The notes under the pieces are model-generated. The model searched no databases. It was not told where the DNA came from and saw only the letters and a program-made list of their open reading frames with translations. From Ruminococcus sp. (GTDB lineage Bacteria > Bacillota > Clostridia > Oscillospirales > Ruminococcaceae), in contig JAJQGO010000057.1 of NCBI GenBank assembly GCA_021200415.1, positions 1-64,000 on the forward strand: a stretch of 64,000 bases of DNA, given 5' to 3'. Position 1 is the stretch's first letter. Each line of letters starts with the position of its first letter. Shown one piece after another: positions 42,235 to 51,852 of this stretch. Both the position numbers and the translations under genes were made by a program.

Positions 42235-43239
42235 TCACTTCCTAAGCTTGCATTGATATTTCGGGATGCTTTCATTTCCGATTACCCTTATGTTTATGCC
42301 TTTGTTTTTAAAATATTCAACATTTGATTTCCTATGCCCCAGAGCCTTGCTTATACATCTCGGATTTACCGAAAAGACACAGCCTCCGCACGCATTTTCC
42401 GCCTGTGCTTCGGATATTTCCCTTTCCATGCGTTCCCTGTAAATCAAGCCCTCGCACAGCTCACGAAACGCCTGATGATAATATCCGCCGACCATGTCCG
42501 CTTCAACAAATTCGCTCGCATGAAGTCCGCACTTGATAACGGCTATTCCGCTTTCCTCAAATTCGCAAAGCATATGCGCGCACATTTCCACTGCCCGTTC
42601 AAAGGGCACTGGCTCATACTCCCCCGATTTGTAAAGCTCCGCCAGACGTGTTCCCTCAAGTATCACAACAGGATAAATCCGCACGGTGTCGGGATGAAGC
42701 TCCAGAATTTTCTCCATCGTCAGCCGCTCGTCGTCACAGGTGCTTTTGTAAAGACCCACCATCATCTGCAATCCCAGCTCGAAGCCGTATTTCCGTATAA
42801 GACGGCTTGCGGAGGAAACGTCCTCCGCGGTATGTCCCCTGTTGTTTGCCTCGAGAACCCTATCGCTCATGGACTGCGCTCCAAGCTCAATTGACGTTAC
42901 TCCGAAATCCTTCAGAAGCTTCAGAATCTCATCGTCAATGAAATCGGGACGTGTTGATATGCGGATCCCACGGAATTTTCCTTCGCCGAGAAAATCCCCG
43001 GCAGCCGTCAGCAGCTCAGTCATATAGCTGCGTGGAATTGCGGTGAAGCTCCCTCCGAAAAAAGCAATCTCCGTATTTTCGGGATTTTTTATTTCCTCAA
43101 GAGCCTGACTGCATATTTTCCTTACGTCATCGGCAGTCGGGGCGGATTCCGCTCCGCTGATTATATGCTGATTGCAGAAGCTGCACATATTGGGGCAGCC
43201 TATATGCGGCACGAAAATTGAAATGTTACTGTGCTTCAT
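42235..43239 (-). CDS. Elp3-like radical SAM protein
   Basis: Protein of 334 aa with the cluster motif CPNMCSFC (CxxxCxxC) near residue 15, FFGGSFTAIP, ISTRPDFIDDEIL and SIELGAQSMSDRVLEANNRGH of the Elp3/oxygen-independent coproporphyrinogen type radical SAM group, without an acetyltransferase domain. A second Cys set (CGGCVFSVNPRC) lies near the end. Homologues sit between rnc and smc in many Clostridia; the substrate is unknown, possibly tRNA. ATG 43239 overlaps the end of rnc and has GGAG 10 bases ahead; the longer frame from 43320 lies within rnc. Confidence 0.88.
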   Translation of the reverse strand: MKHSNISIFVPHIGCPNMCSFCNQHIISGAESAPTADDVRKICSQALEEIKNPENTEIAFFGGSFTAIPRSYMTELLTAAGDFLGEGKFRGIRISTRPDFIDDEILKLLKDFGVTSIELGAQSMSDRVLEANNRGHTAEDVSSASRLIRKYGFELGLQMMVGLYKSTCDDERLTMEKILELHPDTVRIYPVVILEGTRLAELYKSGEYEPVPFERAVEMCAHMLCEFEESGIAVIKCGLHASEFVEADMVGGYYHQAFRELCEGLIYRERMEREISEAQAENACGGCVFSVNPRCISKALGHRKSNVEYFKNKGINIRVIGNESIPKYQCKLRK

Positions 43240-43918
43240 ATCCCATAAGCTCCAGAGCCTCCTTAGCGGCAAGCTGCTCCGCTTCCTTCTTGCTCCTGCC
43301 CTTTCCTCTTCCGATAACATTTGAGTTCAGACAAACCTCAACAACAAAGCGTTTGTTGTGGTCGGGGCCTTCCTCCCCGACAAGATTATATTCAACCTTT
43401 TCCTCGGGATTTTTCTGCACGATTTCCTGCAAAATAGTCTTGAAATCGTTAAACGCAGGCTTTTTCTGATGCTGTAAATCCTCGGGCAGAAAACGCAGAA
43501 TATGCTTTCTCGCAGCCTCAAGACCTCCGTCAAGGTAGACGGCAGCAATTACAGCTTCAAAGGCGTCGGCAAGAATCGACGGTCTTTCACGGCCTCCCGT
43601 ATTCTCCTCGCCCTTTCCAAGAAGAAGATATTTTCCAAGCTGTATCTGCTGCGCAAAAACATGGAGGGATTTTTCACATACAAGAGATGCCCGAAGCTTT
43701 GTAAGCTCCCCCTCGGCAATATGCGTCAGATGAGTATAAAGATGCTCCGATACGACAATCGACAGCACACTGTCGCCGAGAAATTCCAGACGCTCGTTGC
43801 TCCCTCCCGGATTTTTCCTTTCATTCGCGTATGATGAATGGGACAGCGCCTGATGAATCAGCTTCTTGTCCTTAAAGGTATATCCGATGACACTCTCAAA
43901 TTTTTCAATGTCTTCCAT
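43226..43918 (-). CDS. rnc: Ribonuclease III
   Basis: Double-strand-specific RNase of 230 aa. It has the catalytic signature ERLEFLGDSVLSIVVSEHL, then LADAFEAVIAAVYLDGG and a C-terminal dsRNA-binding domain (DFKTILQEIVQK to KKEAEQLAAKEAL). GGAG precedes the ATG. It follows plsX by 86 bases with no acpP gene between, unlike in many Firmicutes. Confidence 0.97.
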   Translation of the reverse strand: MEDIEKFESVIGYTFKDKKLIHQALSHSSYANERKNPGGSNERLEFLGDSVLSIVVSEHLYTHLTHIAEGELTKLRASLVCEKSLHVFAQQIQLGKYLLLGKGEENTGGRERPSILADAFEAVIAAVYLDGGLEAARKHILRFLPEDLQHQKKPAFNDFKTILQEIVQKNPEEKVEYNLVGEEGPDHNKRFVVEVCLNSNVIGRGKGRSKKEAEQLAAKEALELMGYEAQ

Positions 43919-44004
43919 ATTTGATCTCCATTCCGCCGCTGATAAAAGGGAAATCTCCTCTGCGGCATGAGGGATTCCCTGAGCCGAAGCCGCAAAATCG
44001 GCTG

Positions 44005-45006
44005 CTACTCCTTTACAGTCTCCGCCATATCGGAAACGTAGCTTTCAATTACGCCGACAACATCGCCCTCAACACATTTTTTCGCCTGACGTACAGCATT
44101 GAAAAATGCCTTTGCGTCGGAGCTTCCATGCGCCTTTATTACAGGCTTTCTGACACCCAGAAGCGCCGAGCCTCCCGTTTCCCTGTAGTCCATCTGCGCC
44201 TTCAGCTTATTGATTTTTCCCAGTGAAAACAGCGCGCCGATTTTTCCCGCTCCCGAGAAAATCCATTTGAGCTTCTTTCCAAAGAAGGAACCCATTCCTT
44301 CATAGAGCTTCAATGCGATATTTCCTGTAAATCCGTCTGTTACGACTACCTGACACTCGCCCTTAGGAATATCTCTTGCCTCGATGTTGCCGATAAAATT
44401 CAGACCCGATTTCTCCAGAAGCTTATATGTTTCGATTTCAAGATCTCTGCCCTTTGTATCCTCAGCTCCGATATTGAGAAGCCCAACCTTCGGATTCTCG
44501 ATTCCCATTACCTTTTCCATGTACGCGCTGCCCATTACGGCAAACTGAACAAGCATTTCAGGGCGGCACTCGGTATTCGCTCCCGCGTCGGTGAGAATAA
44601 AGCCTCCCTTATCCGCAGGCATGACAGGTGACGGCGCAATACGTTTAATGCCTTTGATACGCTTGACGATGAAGGTTGCGCCCATTACAAGCGCTCCCGT
44701 ACTTCCTGCGGAAACGAAGGCGTCGCCCTTTCCGTCCCCGAGCAGCTGCAGTCCGACTGCCATGGAAGTATTCTTTCCGGATTTTATAATTTCCTTCGGC
44801 TCTTCATGAATATCAAAAACATCATCGGTATGCTCGATTTCAATATCGTTAAGGCTGATTCCGTTGTGTGCGGCGCACTCCTTTATTTTTGAGCTGCTGC
44901 CTGTCAGTATGATTTTCACACCAAGCTCCTTAACGGCACGTTCACATCCTTTAAGTACCTCAAGAGGAGCGTTATCTCCTCCGAATGCGTCAACAATTAT
45001 CTTCAT
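44005..45006 (-). CDS. plsX: Phosphate acyltransferase PlsX
   Basis: Makes acyl-phosphate from acyl-ACP for membrane phospholipid synthesis; 333 aa. It has KIIVDAFGGDNAPLEVLKG, the SAGSTGALV block, LTDAGANTECRPEML, LLNIGAEDTKGRD and VVTDGFTGNIALK. ATG 45006 is chosen (GGAGAG about 10 bases ahead) and overlaps the end of trmFO by 17 bases. Confidence 0.95.
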   Translation of the reverse strand: MKIIVDAFGGDNAPLEVLKGCERAVKELGVKIILTGSSSKIKECAAHNGISLNDIEIEHTDDVFDIHEEPKEIIKSGKNTSMAVGLQLLGDGKGDAFVSAGSTGALVMGATFIVKRIKGIKRIAPSPVMPADKGGFILTDAGANTECRPEMLVQFAVMGSAYMEKVMGIENPKVGLLNIGAEDTKGRDLEIETYKLLEKSGLNFIGNIEARDIPKGECQVVVTDGFTGNIALKLYEGMGSFFGKKLKWIFSGAGKIGALFSLGKINKLKAQMDYRETGGSALLGVRKPVIKAHGSSDAKAFFNAVRQAKKCVEGDVVGVIESYVSDMAETVKE

Positions 45007-46318
45007 GGCTGATTCTCTCCATTTCGTGTCTGAGCGCCTCCACAGCACGCTGCGCATAGACGCCGTATTTTTCCTTTTTATCCCTTATCCGCACGCCAAT
45101 ATCGGGAAGAATCCCCATATTCGCGCCCATAGGCTGGAATTTTCCGCTGTTGTACGGGTCGCTTATGTATGCGGACAAAGCGCCTGTCATAGCTTCAGGC
45201 GGAAGCTTCATCGGCTCAAGACCTTTTATTTTGCGTGCGGCGGCAATTCCCGCAATGATTCCGCTTGCTGCCGATTCCATGTATCCCTCAACGCCTGTTA
45301 TCTGCCCCGCAAAGTAAATGTTCGGATTCTCTCTCATTGAGAAATCAGCGTTAAGCAGACAGGGACTGTTTATGAAGGTGTTGCGGTGCATTACGCCGTA
45401 CCGCACAAATTCCGCGTTTTCAAGCCCCGGTATCATGGAAAACACACGCTTTTGCTCGCCGAATTTCAGATTTGTCTGAAATCCCACAAGATTGAACATC
45501 GTTCCCTCACGGTTTTCACGGCGAAGCTGAACTACCGCATATGGACGTCTGCCAGTACGCTTGTCGGTGATTCCCACAGGCTTCATAGGTCCGAAGCGCA
45601 TGGTGTCCACGCCCCGTGACGCAAGAACCTCTATAGGCATACAGCCCTCATATACACTGAAAGGGTGCGTTTCGAAATCCTTGAGCTGAACACGCTCCGC
45701 AGCTGTAATCTCCCTATGGAACGCAAGATACTCATCTTTATCCATAGGGCAGTTGACGTAATCCGCATCTCCCCTGTCATAGCGTGACGCGAAAAACGCC
45801 TTTTCCATATTTATACTATCCGCGGAAACTATGGGCGCTGCCGCATCATAAAAGCTAAGTCCGTCGCCGCAGAGCCTTCTGATTTCCTCGGCTAAAGCCC
45901 CTGATGTAAGCGGCCCTGTGGCAATTATAACGATTCCCTCGGGGATTTCAGTAACCTCTCCGCCGATTATCTCAATCAGCGGATGATTTTTTATTTTTTC
46001 CGTTACACTGTCGGAAAAGCCCTCCCTGTCAACGGCAAGAGCGCCTCCCGCGTCAACTGAATTTTCCTTGGCACAGGGAACTGTCAGCGAGCCAAGCATT
46101 TCCATTTCATGCTTGAGAAGTCCTGCCGCTGATTCGATTCTTGACGCTTTCAGGGAGTTCGAGCATACAAGCTCGGCAAAGCCGCTGTATTTATGGGCAG
46201 GAGTATATTTTTCCGGCTTCATTTCGTACAGACGAACGCCCATACCCTCATTGGCAAGCCGCCATGCCGCTTCACAGCCTGCAAGTCCTGCCCCCAGAAC
46301 ACTTACGCTCTCTATCAT
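44990..46318 (-). CDS. trmFO: tRNA (uracil-54-C5) methyltransferase, folate/FAD-dependent
   Basis: Forms ribothymidine 54 in tRNA using methylene-tetrahydrofolate; 442 aa. It has the FAD-binding start VSVLGAGLAGCEAAWRLA, FAELVCSNSLK, the Cys-containing YEGCMPIEVLA and FQTNLKFGEQKRVF and GQITGVEGYMESAASG. It overlaps the topA stop (ATGA). Confidence 0.96.
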   Translation of the reverse strand: MIESVSVLGAGLAGCEAAWRLANEGMGVRLYEMKPEKYTPAHKYSGFAELVCSNSLKASRIESAAGLLKHEMEMLGSLTVPCAKENSVDAGGALAVDREGFSDSVTEKIKNHPLIEIIGGEVTEIPEGIVIIATGPLTSGALAEEIRRLCGDGLSFYDAAAPIVSADSINMEKAFFASRYDRGDADYVNCPMDKDEYLAFHREITAAERVQLKDFETHPFSVYEGCMPIEVLASRGVDTMRFGPMKPVGITDKRTGRRPYAVVQLRRENREGTMFNLVGFQTNLKFGEQKRVFSMIPGLENAEFVRYGVMHRNTFINSPCLLNADFSMRENPNIYFAGQITGVEGYMESAASGIIAGIAAARKIKGLEPMKLPPEAMTGALSAYISDPYNSGKFQPMGANMGILPDIGVRIRDKKEKYGVYAQRAVEALRHEMERISHEDNC

Positions 46319-48396
46319 TTCTTCAGCTCTCTTTCATAGCCGCAGCCGGGCTTTTCGCATATCAGTCTTCCGGATTTACCTCCCTTGATGAAAAGGGAGC
46401 TGCCGCATTCAGGGCATTTTTCCTCGGACGGCACATTCCACGTCATGAAGTTGCAGTCGGGATACCCCTCGCAGCCGTAAAAGCTTCTGCCCTTCTTGGA
46501 TTTTTTCAGCAGCATTTTCTTTCCGCAGAGAGGACAGTTTCCGTTTGTTTCCTGAACTATTTTCTTTGTATTTCTGCATTCGGGGAATCCCGGGCAGGCT
46601 AAAAACTTTCCGTATTTGCTGTACTTTATAACCATGTTTCTTCCGCAAAGCTCGCATACCACGTCCGTTTCCTCATCGGGAATTTTAACACGCTTGCCCT
46701 CCATTGCGGTTTCGGCATCCTCAAGAGTTTTTGAAAAATCGTCGTAAAATTCATGAAGCGCGCTTACCCAGTTCTTTTTGCCATGCTCAACCTCATCAAG
46801 GTCGCTTTCCATCTGCGCTGTGAATTTAGCGTCCACGATTTTATTAAAATGCTCCTTCATAAGCTCGGTAATTGCCTCTCCGAGATTTGTCGGCTTCAGC
46901 TGCTTTCCCTCATGCTCCACATACTGACGTGTTGTAATCGTTGTAATCGTGGGAGCGTAGGTACTCGGACGTCCGATTCCGTTTTCCTCAAGCGCCTTAA
47001 TAAGCGAAGCCTCAGTGTATCTTGCAGGGGGCTGTGTGAAATGCTGGTTTCCGTTTATGGATTTCAGCTTAAGCTTATCGTTTTCATTCAGCGGAGGAAG
47101 CATCTTTTTATTTTCCTCGGAGGAATCGCCCGATTCCACATAAAGGACGGTGAATCCGTCAAACTTTACAGAATATCCCGAAGCACGGAAAATGCAGTTA
47201 TTTGCCGCAATATCAACCGAAACGGTGTCAAGAAGAGCGTTTGCCATCTGGCTTGCGATAAATCGCTCCCAGATAAGCTTATACAGCTTGAACTGGTCGG
47301 AGGTAAGGCTGTTTTTAACACGCTCCGGAGTAAGATCGGGCGTTGAAGGTCTGATTGCCTCGTGGGCGTCCTGCGCGTTGCTCTTTGATTTGTAAACCCT
47401 CTTTTCCGGCGGAAGATATTCCTTGCCGTAAACAGTTTCGATATATTTTGCCGCAGCGTCCTTAGCCTCGTCTGAAATTCTCAGGCTGTCCGTTCTCATG
47501 TAGGTAATAAGACCCACTGCTCCGATTCCCTCAATGTCAACGCCCTCGTAAAGCTCCTGAGCCGCTTTCATTGTGCGCTTTGCGTTGAAGCCCAGCTTGC
47601 GTGAAGCCTCCTGCTGGAGAGTAGATGTTATAAACGGAGGCGCAGGCTGCTTCTTCGTAATACGCTTTCTGACCTTCTGCACGATGTATTCCGCACCCTC
47701 AAGGCTTTGCAGAAGTCCGTTTGCTTCAGCCTCGTTCGGTATCTCAAGCTTCTTTCCGTCAACCGAAACAAGGGCGGCGTCAAATACCTTACGTGAGCCG
47801 GGAGCTGTAAATTTGGCGTCAATTGACCAGTATTCCTTTGGCACGAATTTTCTTATCTCATTCTCCCTGTCCACAATAAGCCTTACGGCAACCGACTGTA
47901 CACGTCCTGCCGAAAGACCTCTCTTAACCTTTTTCCAGAGGAACGGACTTAGCTTATATCCCACAAGACGGTCGAGGATACGTCTTGCCTGCTGAGCGTT
48001 TACAAGGTCGACGTCGATTTTATGCGGATTGCTCATGCCCGCCTGCACGCCGCTTTTTGTAATCTCGTTGAACGCGACACGGTTATTGTCGTTCATGTCG
48101 AGATTAAGCATCTGCGCAATATGCCACGATATTGCCTCCCCCTCACGGTCAGGGTCGGTTGCGAGATATATTTTATCACATTTTTTCGCGTGCTTTTTTA
48201 AATCCTTTATGACGTCCTCCTTGCCCTTCATGTCAGTATACTGCGGCTTGAAATCGTTATCCGTATCAACGCCGAGCTTTGACTTGGGAAGGTCGCGTAT
48301 ATGCCCCATTGAGGCGATTACCTCATATCCGGGGCCAAGATATTTCTGTATTGTTTTCGCCTTTGCGGGCGACTCAACTATAACTAAATCTGACAT
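46315..48396 (-). CDS. topA: DNA topoisomerase I (type IA)
   Basis: Relaxes negative supercoils; 693 aa. Toprim domain at the start (LVIVESPAKAKTIQKYLG, DPDREGEAISWH), the active Tyr in GLITYMRTDS near residue 300, PSTYAPTI, and three C-terminal zinc ribbons with CxxC pairs (about 575-690, CELCGRN, CPLCGKK, CPECGSS). GGGAG precedes the ATG; it is 18 bases after dprA. Confidence 0.97.
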   Translation of the reverse strand: MSDLVIVESPAKAKTIQKYLGPGYEVIASMGHIRDLPKSKLGVDTDNDFKPQYTDMKGKEDVIKDLKKHAKKCDKIYLATDPDREGEAISWHIAQMLNLDMNDNNRVAFNEITKSGVQAGMSNPHKIDVDLVNAQQARRILDRLVGYKLSPFLWKKVKRGLSAGRVQSVAVRLIVDRENEIRKFVPKEYWSIDAKFTAPGSRKVFDAALVSVDGKKLEIPNEAEANGLLQSLEGAEYIVQKVRKRITKKQPAPPFITSTLQQEASRKLGFNAKRTMKAAQELYEGVDIEGIGAVGLITYMRTDSLRISDEAKDAAAKYIETVYGKEYLPPEKRVYKSKSNAQDAHEAIRPSTPDLTPERVKNSLTSDQFKLYKLIWERFIASQMANALLDTVSVDIAANNCIFRASGYSVKFDGFTVLYVESGDSSEENKKMLPPLNENDKLKLKSINGNQHFTQPPARYTEASLIKALEENGIGRPSTYAPTITTITTRQYVEHEGKQLKPTNLGEAITELMKEHFNKIVDAKFTAQMESDLDEVEHGKKNWVSALHEFYDDFSKTLEDAETAMEGKRVKIPDEETDVVCELCGRNMVIKYSKYGKFLACPGFPECRNTKKIVQETNGNCPLCGKKMLLKKSKKGRSFYGCEGYPDCNFMTWNVPSEEKCPECGSSLFIKGGKSGRLICEKPGCGYERELKK

Positions 48397-48414
48397 AGAT
48401 TTTCTCCCTCACAG

Positions 48415-49644
48415 TTAAACCTTTTCAAACATTTTTCCCGGCAGCGAGTTTACAGCTCCGAGAATCTCAAGCTCTGTCAGTTCAAACACAAGCTCGGACG
48501 GAGCAATTTTCAGCTGCTGCGCTATAACGTCCCCATGAAGAGCGCCTTCCTTTGAAAGCAGATCGATAATCTCACGCTGTATCGGCGACAGGGATTCGTA
48601 AAGCTCCTCATTTGACGGTGATGGCGGCGGTGTCGGTTCTTTTTTTGGCTGATTTTTATTTTTTTCTGTTTTTTTACCGGATTCCTCCGAATATTTTATC
48701 TTGTCGCTCACAACAGCCTGAAGCTCCTCATAGTAATCGCTGTCCGCTTCTTCGTAATATTCTCCGTCATCGTCGGATTCAAAGCATTCCATAACATCCT
48801 CCGCCGAAAGGAGGAGCTTCGCTCCGTCACGCAGCATGGAAATATTTCCCGAAAAGCTGCTGCTGAATATATCCGCAGGCGGCAGGCAAAAGACCTCTTT
48901 TCCCTGATCGAGAGCTAAATTTGCCGTGATAAGCGATCCGCTTCTGTTTGAGCCTTCAAAAACCAGCGCCGCCATTCCGAGTGCGGCAAGAATCCTGTTG
49001 CGCTTGGGGAAATTCTGCGAATGAGGCGCAGTTCCCGGCGGATATTCGGAAACAAACAGACCCTGACTTTTCAGGACAGCCTCACGGTAACGGAAATTAT
49101 CCTTGGGATAATCCACGTCGAGTCCGCAGCCCATAACGCATATTGTGGGACGATTTACGGAAACGGCTGCAAGATGCGAAGCAATATCAATTCCCACGGC
49201 AAATCCGCTTACGATAACAACGCCGTTCTGAGCGAGACTGCGACAGATTCTGTCCGCTGCCCGTGTGCTGTAGACCGATGCTCTTCTTGTTCCCACAGAT
49301 GTTACAGTCTTTTCGCTGCCAAGACACGAAGCATTGCCCTTGCAGTATAGTACCGCCGGCGGATTATATATATTCCTCAGCTGACGGGGATATTCGCTGT
49401 CGCCGTAGCCGATAACGCTTATTCCGAGGCTGCTGCAGTATTCAATGTGATTTTCAGCCTGTTCAAGGGTGATATGGTTGGCAATCCGGCGTTCGTTTTC
49501 GTTAAGGCGCTGACTGAGATAGCCGCTTTTGATTTCCTTATAAGCGTATCCCGCATATTCAAAAAGATGCATAATGTCCCAGACACGCCTGCTGCCCGTG
49601 CCGAAAACCATCGTCAGCCAGACCCAATATTTTACGTTATTCAT
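48415..49644 (-). CDS. dprA: DNA-processing protein DprA
   Basis: Loads RecA on incoming single-stranded DNA in transformation; 409 aa. The Rossmann-type core has IGYGDSEYPRQLRNIYNPPAVLYCKG, VGTRRAS, VSGFAVGIDIASHLAA, NFPKRNRILAALG and GSLITANLALDQGKEVFCLPP. A Lys/Pro-rich acidic linker (about 310-345) leads to a C-terminal winged-helix domain (SPIQREIIDLLSKEGALHGD). It is upstream of topA as in most Firmicutes. Confidence 0.96.
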   Translation of the reverse strand: MNNVKYWVWLTMVFGTGSRRVWDIMHLFEYAGYAYKEIKSGYLSQRLNENERRIANHITLEQAENHIEYCSSLGISVIGYGDSEYPRQLRNIYNPPAVLYCKGNASCLGSEKTVTSVGTRRASVYSTRAADRICRSLAQNGVVIVSGFAVGIDIASHLAAVSVNRPTICVMGCGLDVDYPKDNFRYREAVLKSQGLFVSEYPPGTAPHSQNFPKRNRILAALGMAALVFEGSNRSGSLITANLALDQGKEVFCLPPADIFSSSFSGNISMLRDGAKLLLSAEDVMECFESDDDGEYYEEADSDYYEELQAVVSDKIKYSEESGKKTEKNKNQPKKEPTPPPSPSNEELYESLSPIQREIIDLLSKEGALHGDVIAQQLKIAPSELVFELTELEILGAVNSLPGKMFEKV

Positions 49645-49660
49645 GGTTTACACGCCTCCA

Positions 49661-50458
49661 TTATATGCGGCGGCTTCGGGAAAGCTCCCACATTACGATT
49701 CCTGCCGCCATTGCCGCATTCAGGGAATTTATACTGCCGCACATGGGAATTGTAATCCGCCTGTCACACCGTGCGGCTGTTTCACAGGGAAGTCCGTTCC
49801 CCTCATTTCCGATAAAGACAGCCTGTCCTCCCGAAAAATCACACTGTGTTATTATTTCCGCGTCCGTGTCAATGACGGATGCGCTTGTGGTAATTCCATT
49901 TGCCCGAAGCGTATCGAAAATCAGCTCCTCATCGTTTTCAATGGAAATATTCATGCGGAAAATCGAGCCCATAGTTGAACGCACGACCTTCGGACTGTAC
50001 AAATCGCACGAGCCTGACATAATGATTCCGTCCATTCCCAGCGCATCGGCAGTTCTGATAATCATACCCGCGTTGCCGGGGTCCTGAAGCCCGAAAAGCA
50101 CGATATACTTGCCGTTTTCACGGAAAATCATTTTCCTTCCGACAGGTATGCGGCAGATGGCAAATACACCCTGAGTCTGCGTCGTCTGGGCAATTTTATT
50201 TCCAAGCTCATTTGAAATAACAACTGCTTTTGCGTTTCTCAAATCAGCCTGAAAAAAGGTATCTCCGAATTTTTCCGCGGCATTTTTTGTGAGAATGAGA
50301 TGCGATATATCGCCATTCTCACGGACTGCATCCTCAACAATACGCAGCCCCTCCAACACGAATAAGCCGTACCCGACCCTGTCTTTTTTTGATGACGAGA
50401 GCTTCTGATACAGCTTGATTATGGGATTATCCTTTGAAGTAATTATGTTATTCAGCAA
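49661..50458 (-). CDS. SpoU/TrmH-family RNA 2'-O-methyltransferase (TTG start)
   Basis: Protein of 265 aa: an N-terminal substrate-binding part (SKDNPIIKLYQKLSSSKKDR, FVLEGLRIVEDA) and the knotted SPOUT domain with LFGLQDPGNAGMIIRTADALGMDGII, AVFIGNEGNGLP and ITIPMCGSINSLNAAMAAGIVMWEL. TTG 50458 has GGAGGTG 5 bases ahead; upstream ATGs in the frame have no SD. The rRNA or tRNA target is unknown. It lies between rplT and dprA. Confidence 0.92.
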   Translation of the reverse strand: MLNNIITSKDNPIIKLYQKLSSSKKDRVGYGLFVLEGLRIVEDAVRENGDISHLILTKNAAEKFGDTFFQADLRNAKAVVISNELGNKIAQTTQTQGVFAICRIPVGRKMIFRENGKYIVLFGLQDPGNAGMIIRTADALGMDGIIMSGSCDLYSPKVVRSTMGSIFRMNISIENDEELIFDTLRANGITTSASVIDTDAEIITQCDFSGGQAVFIGNEGNGLPCETAARCDRRITIPMCGSINSLNAAMAAGIVMWELSRSRRI

Positions 50459-50489
50459 AGACGCACCTCCGCAAATGTCCATCAGCAAT

Positions 50490-50523
50490 ACAACAAACCA
50501 CGCTCTTTTTTATGGAGCGTGGT
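50490..50523 (-). terminator. Terminator of infC-rpmI-rplT
   Basis: ACCACGCTC / GAGCGTGGT with a CATAAAAAA loop, followed on the minus strand by TTGTTGTATT. It ends only 20 bases before the SD of the next gene. Confidence 0.7.
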
Positions 50524-50535
50524 TCATAATTACGA

Positions 50536-50889
50536 TTAAAGAGCTGCCTTAGCCTTTTCTGCAATAGCTGTGAAGCCTGCAGCATCGTTGATTGCAATTT
50601 CGGAAAGCATTTTTCTGTTAAGAGTAATGCCGGCCTTCTTGCAGCCATTCATAAATGTAGAATAATTCATGCCGTTGAGCTTAGCGGCAGCGGAAATTCT
50701 TGTAATCCAGAGCTGTCTGAAGTTTCTCTTCTTCTGCTTTCTTCCGACATAAGCGTAGTTGCCGGACTTCATAACAGCCTGTTTAGCCATCTTGAAGTGT
50801 TTGCTCTTTGCGCCGAAATAACCCTTAGCAAGCTTGAGCGTTTTATTTCTTCTCTTACGAGTCATCATTGCACCTTTAACACGTGCCAT
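50536..50889 (-). CDS. rplT: 50S ribosomal protein L20
   Basis: Protein of 117 aa, needed early in 50S assembly and usually the autoregulator of its own operon. It has [25 protein letters not shown] (start is family-typical), [21 protein letters not shown] and [13 protein letters not shown]. It is third in infC-rpmI-rplT. Confidence 0.97.
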   Translation of the reverse strand: MARVKGAMMTRKRRNKTLKLAKGYFGAKSKHFKMAKQAVMKSGNYAYVGRKQKKRNFRQLWITRISAAAKLNGMNYSTFMNGCKKAGITLNRKMLSEIAINDAAGFTAIAEKAKAAL

Positions 50890-50927
50890 AGTCTTATACC
50901 TCCAAAAATAAAATTACGGGAAAACGA

Positions 50928-51131
50928 TTACATATAGGGAATGAGCTTCTTGATTGTAGGAGCGTTTGTGCAGTCTGCAACGCCTGCGTTACGAGCAATT
51001 CTCTTACGCTTTGTATCCTTCTGAGTAAGTCTGTGTCTCTTGTTTGTGTGCTGATACTTTACCTTACCGCTTCCTGTAACCTTAAAACGCTTTTTTGCGC
51101 CTGAATGAGTTTTAACCTTAACCTTTGCCAT
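50928..51131 (-). CDS. rpmI: 50S ribosomal protein L35
   Basis: Protein of 67 aa, very basic: [20 protein letters not shown] and [14 protein letters not shown]. The end PTIKKLIPY is typical. GGAGG stands before the ATG. It lies between infC and rplT. Confidence 0.97.
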   Translation of the reverse strand: MAKVKVKTHSGAKKRFKVTGSGKVKYQHTNKRHRLTQKDTKRKRIARNAGVADCTNAPTIKKLIPYM

Positions 51132-51165
51132 TGTGTAATCCTCCTTATTTAGAACAGGTTAGTTC

Positions 51166-51684
51166 TTACTTTGATGCCTTTGGCGAAACGAACATAACGA
51201 TGCTGCGTCCCTCCATTTTGGCAGGCTTTTCCACTGTGCCGACACCTGAAACTGCCTCTTTGAATCGGTTGAGAAGCTCCTCGCCGAGCTGCGGATGCGC
51301 AATTGCTCTTTTACGGAATCTGACCGATACCTTGAGCTTATCGCCGCCCTGCAAAAACTTCACAGCCTGATTAACCTTTGTTTCAAAATCGTGAGTGTCG
51401 ATAGTGGAAAACATTCTGATTTCCTTAATTGAAACGACCTTCTGATTTTTTCTTGCTTCCTTTTCGCGCTTCGACTGCTCAAAGCAATACTTTCCGTAAT
51501 CCATAATGCGGCATACGGGGGGCTTTGCCTGCGGAGCGATCTTCACGAGATCAAGGTTCTTTTCAAATGCCAATTTCTGAGCATCCTTGGCTGATAATAC
51601 ACCGAGCTTCGTTCCGTCAGCGTCGATTACGAGAATTTCCTTATCTCTTATCTCTTCGTTGATCTGCAGTTCCTGTTTACTAAT
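51166..51684 (-). CDS. infC: Translation initiation factor IF-3 (ATT start)
   Basis: Factor of 172 aa controlling start-codon fidelity and subunit anti-association. It has ELQINEEIRDKEILVIDADG, VCRIMDYGKYCFEQSKREKEARK, IRMFSTIDTHDFETK and GDKLKVSVRFRKRAI. No ATG fits: the only SD (GGAGGTG at 51691-51697) is followed 6 bases later by ATT at 51682-51684, the rare start codon used by infC for autoregulation in E. coli and other bacteria. The TTG at 51699 overlaps the SD itself. It leads infC-rpmI-rplT. Confidence 0.95.
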   Translation of the reverse strand: MSKQELQINEEIRDKEILVIDADGTKLGVLSAKDAQKLAFEKNLDLVKIAPQAKPPVCRIMDYGKYCFEQSKREKEARKNQKVVSIKEIRMFSTIDTHDFETKVNQAVKFLQGGDKLKVSVRFRKRAIAHPQLGEELLNRFKEAVSGVGTVEKPAKMEGRSIVMFVSPKASK

Positions 51685-51709
51685 AGTCAGCACCTCCAAG
51701 CACTTTCAT

Positions 51710-51852
51710 AAATAAAATAAAATGAAATGAGCGCAGAATTAACCTGCGCTCATTCAATAAATAACAAACTCTATACCTCTTAGAGAGTAAAATATTGACC
51801 GTTTCAGCTTAGCCTGACGGTGAGAACAGAATTCTGCTTTATTTACAAGCTA
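51710..51852 (-). promoter_or_regulatory. infC-rpmI-rplT leader, probable L20-type attenuator
   Basis: A 5' leader of about 150 bases. It ends in an intrinsic-terminator-like hairpin: ATGAGCGCAG / CTGCGCTCAT (51727-51753) and then a T-rich run on the minus strand before the infC SD. Upstream are further pairable pieces (TTACTCTCTAAGAGGTA, CCGTCAGGCTAAGCTGAAACGG). Position and layout match the L20 leader of Firmicutes, where L20 causes termination; I could not align it to the family. Confidence 0.6.
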
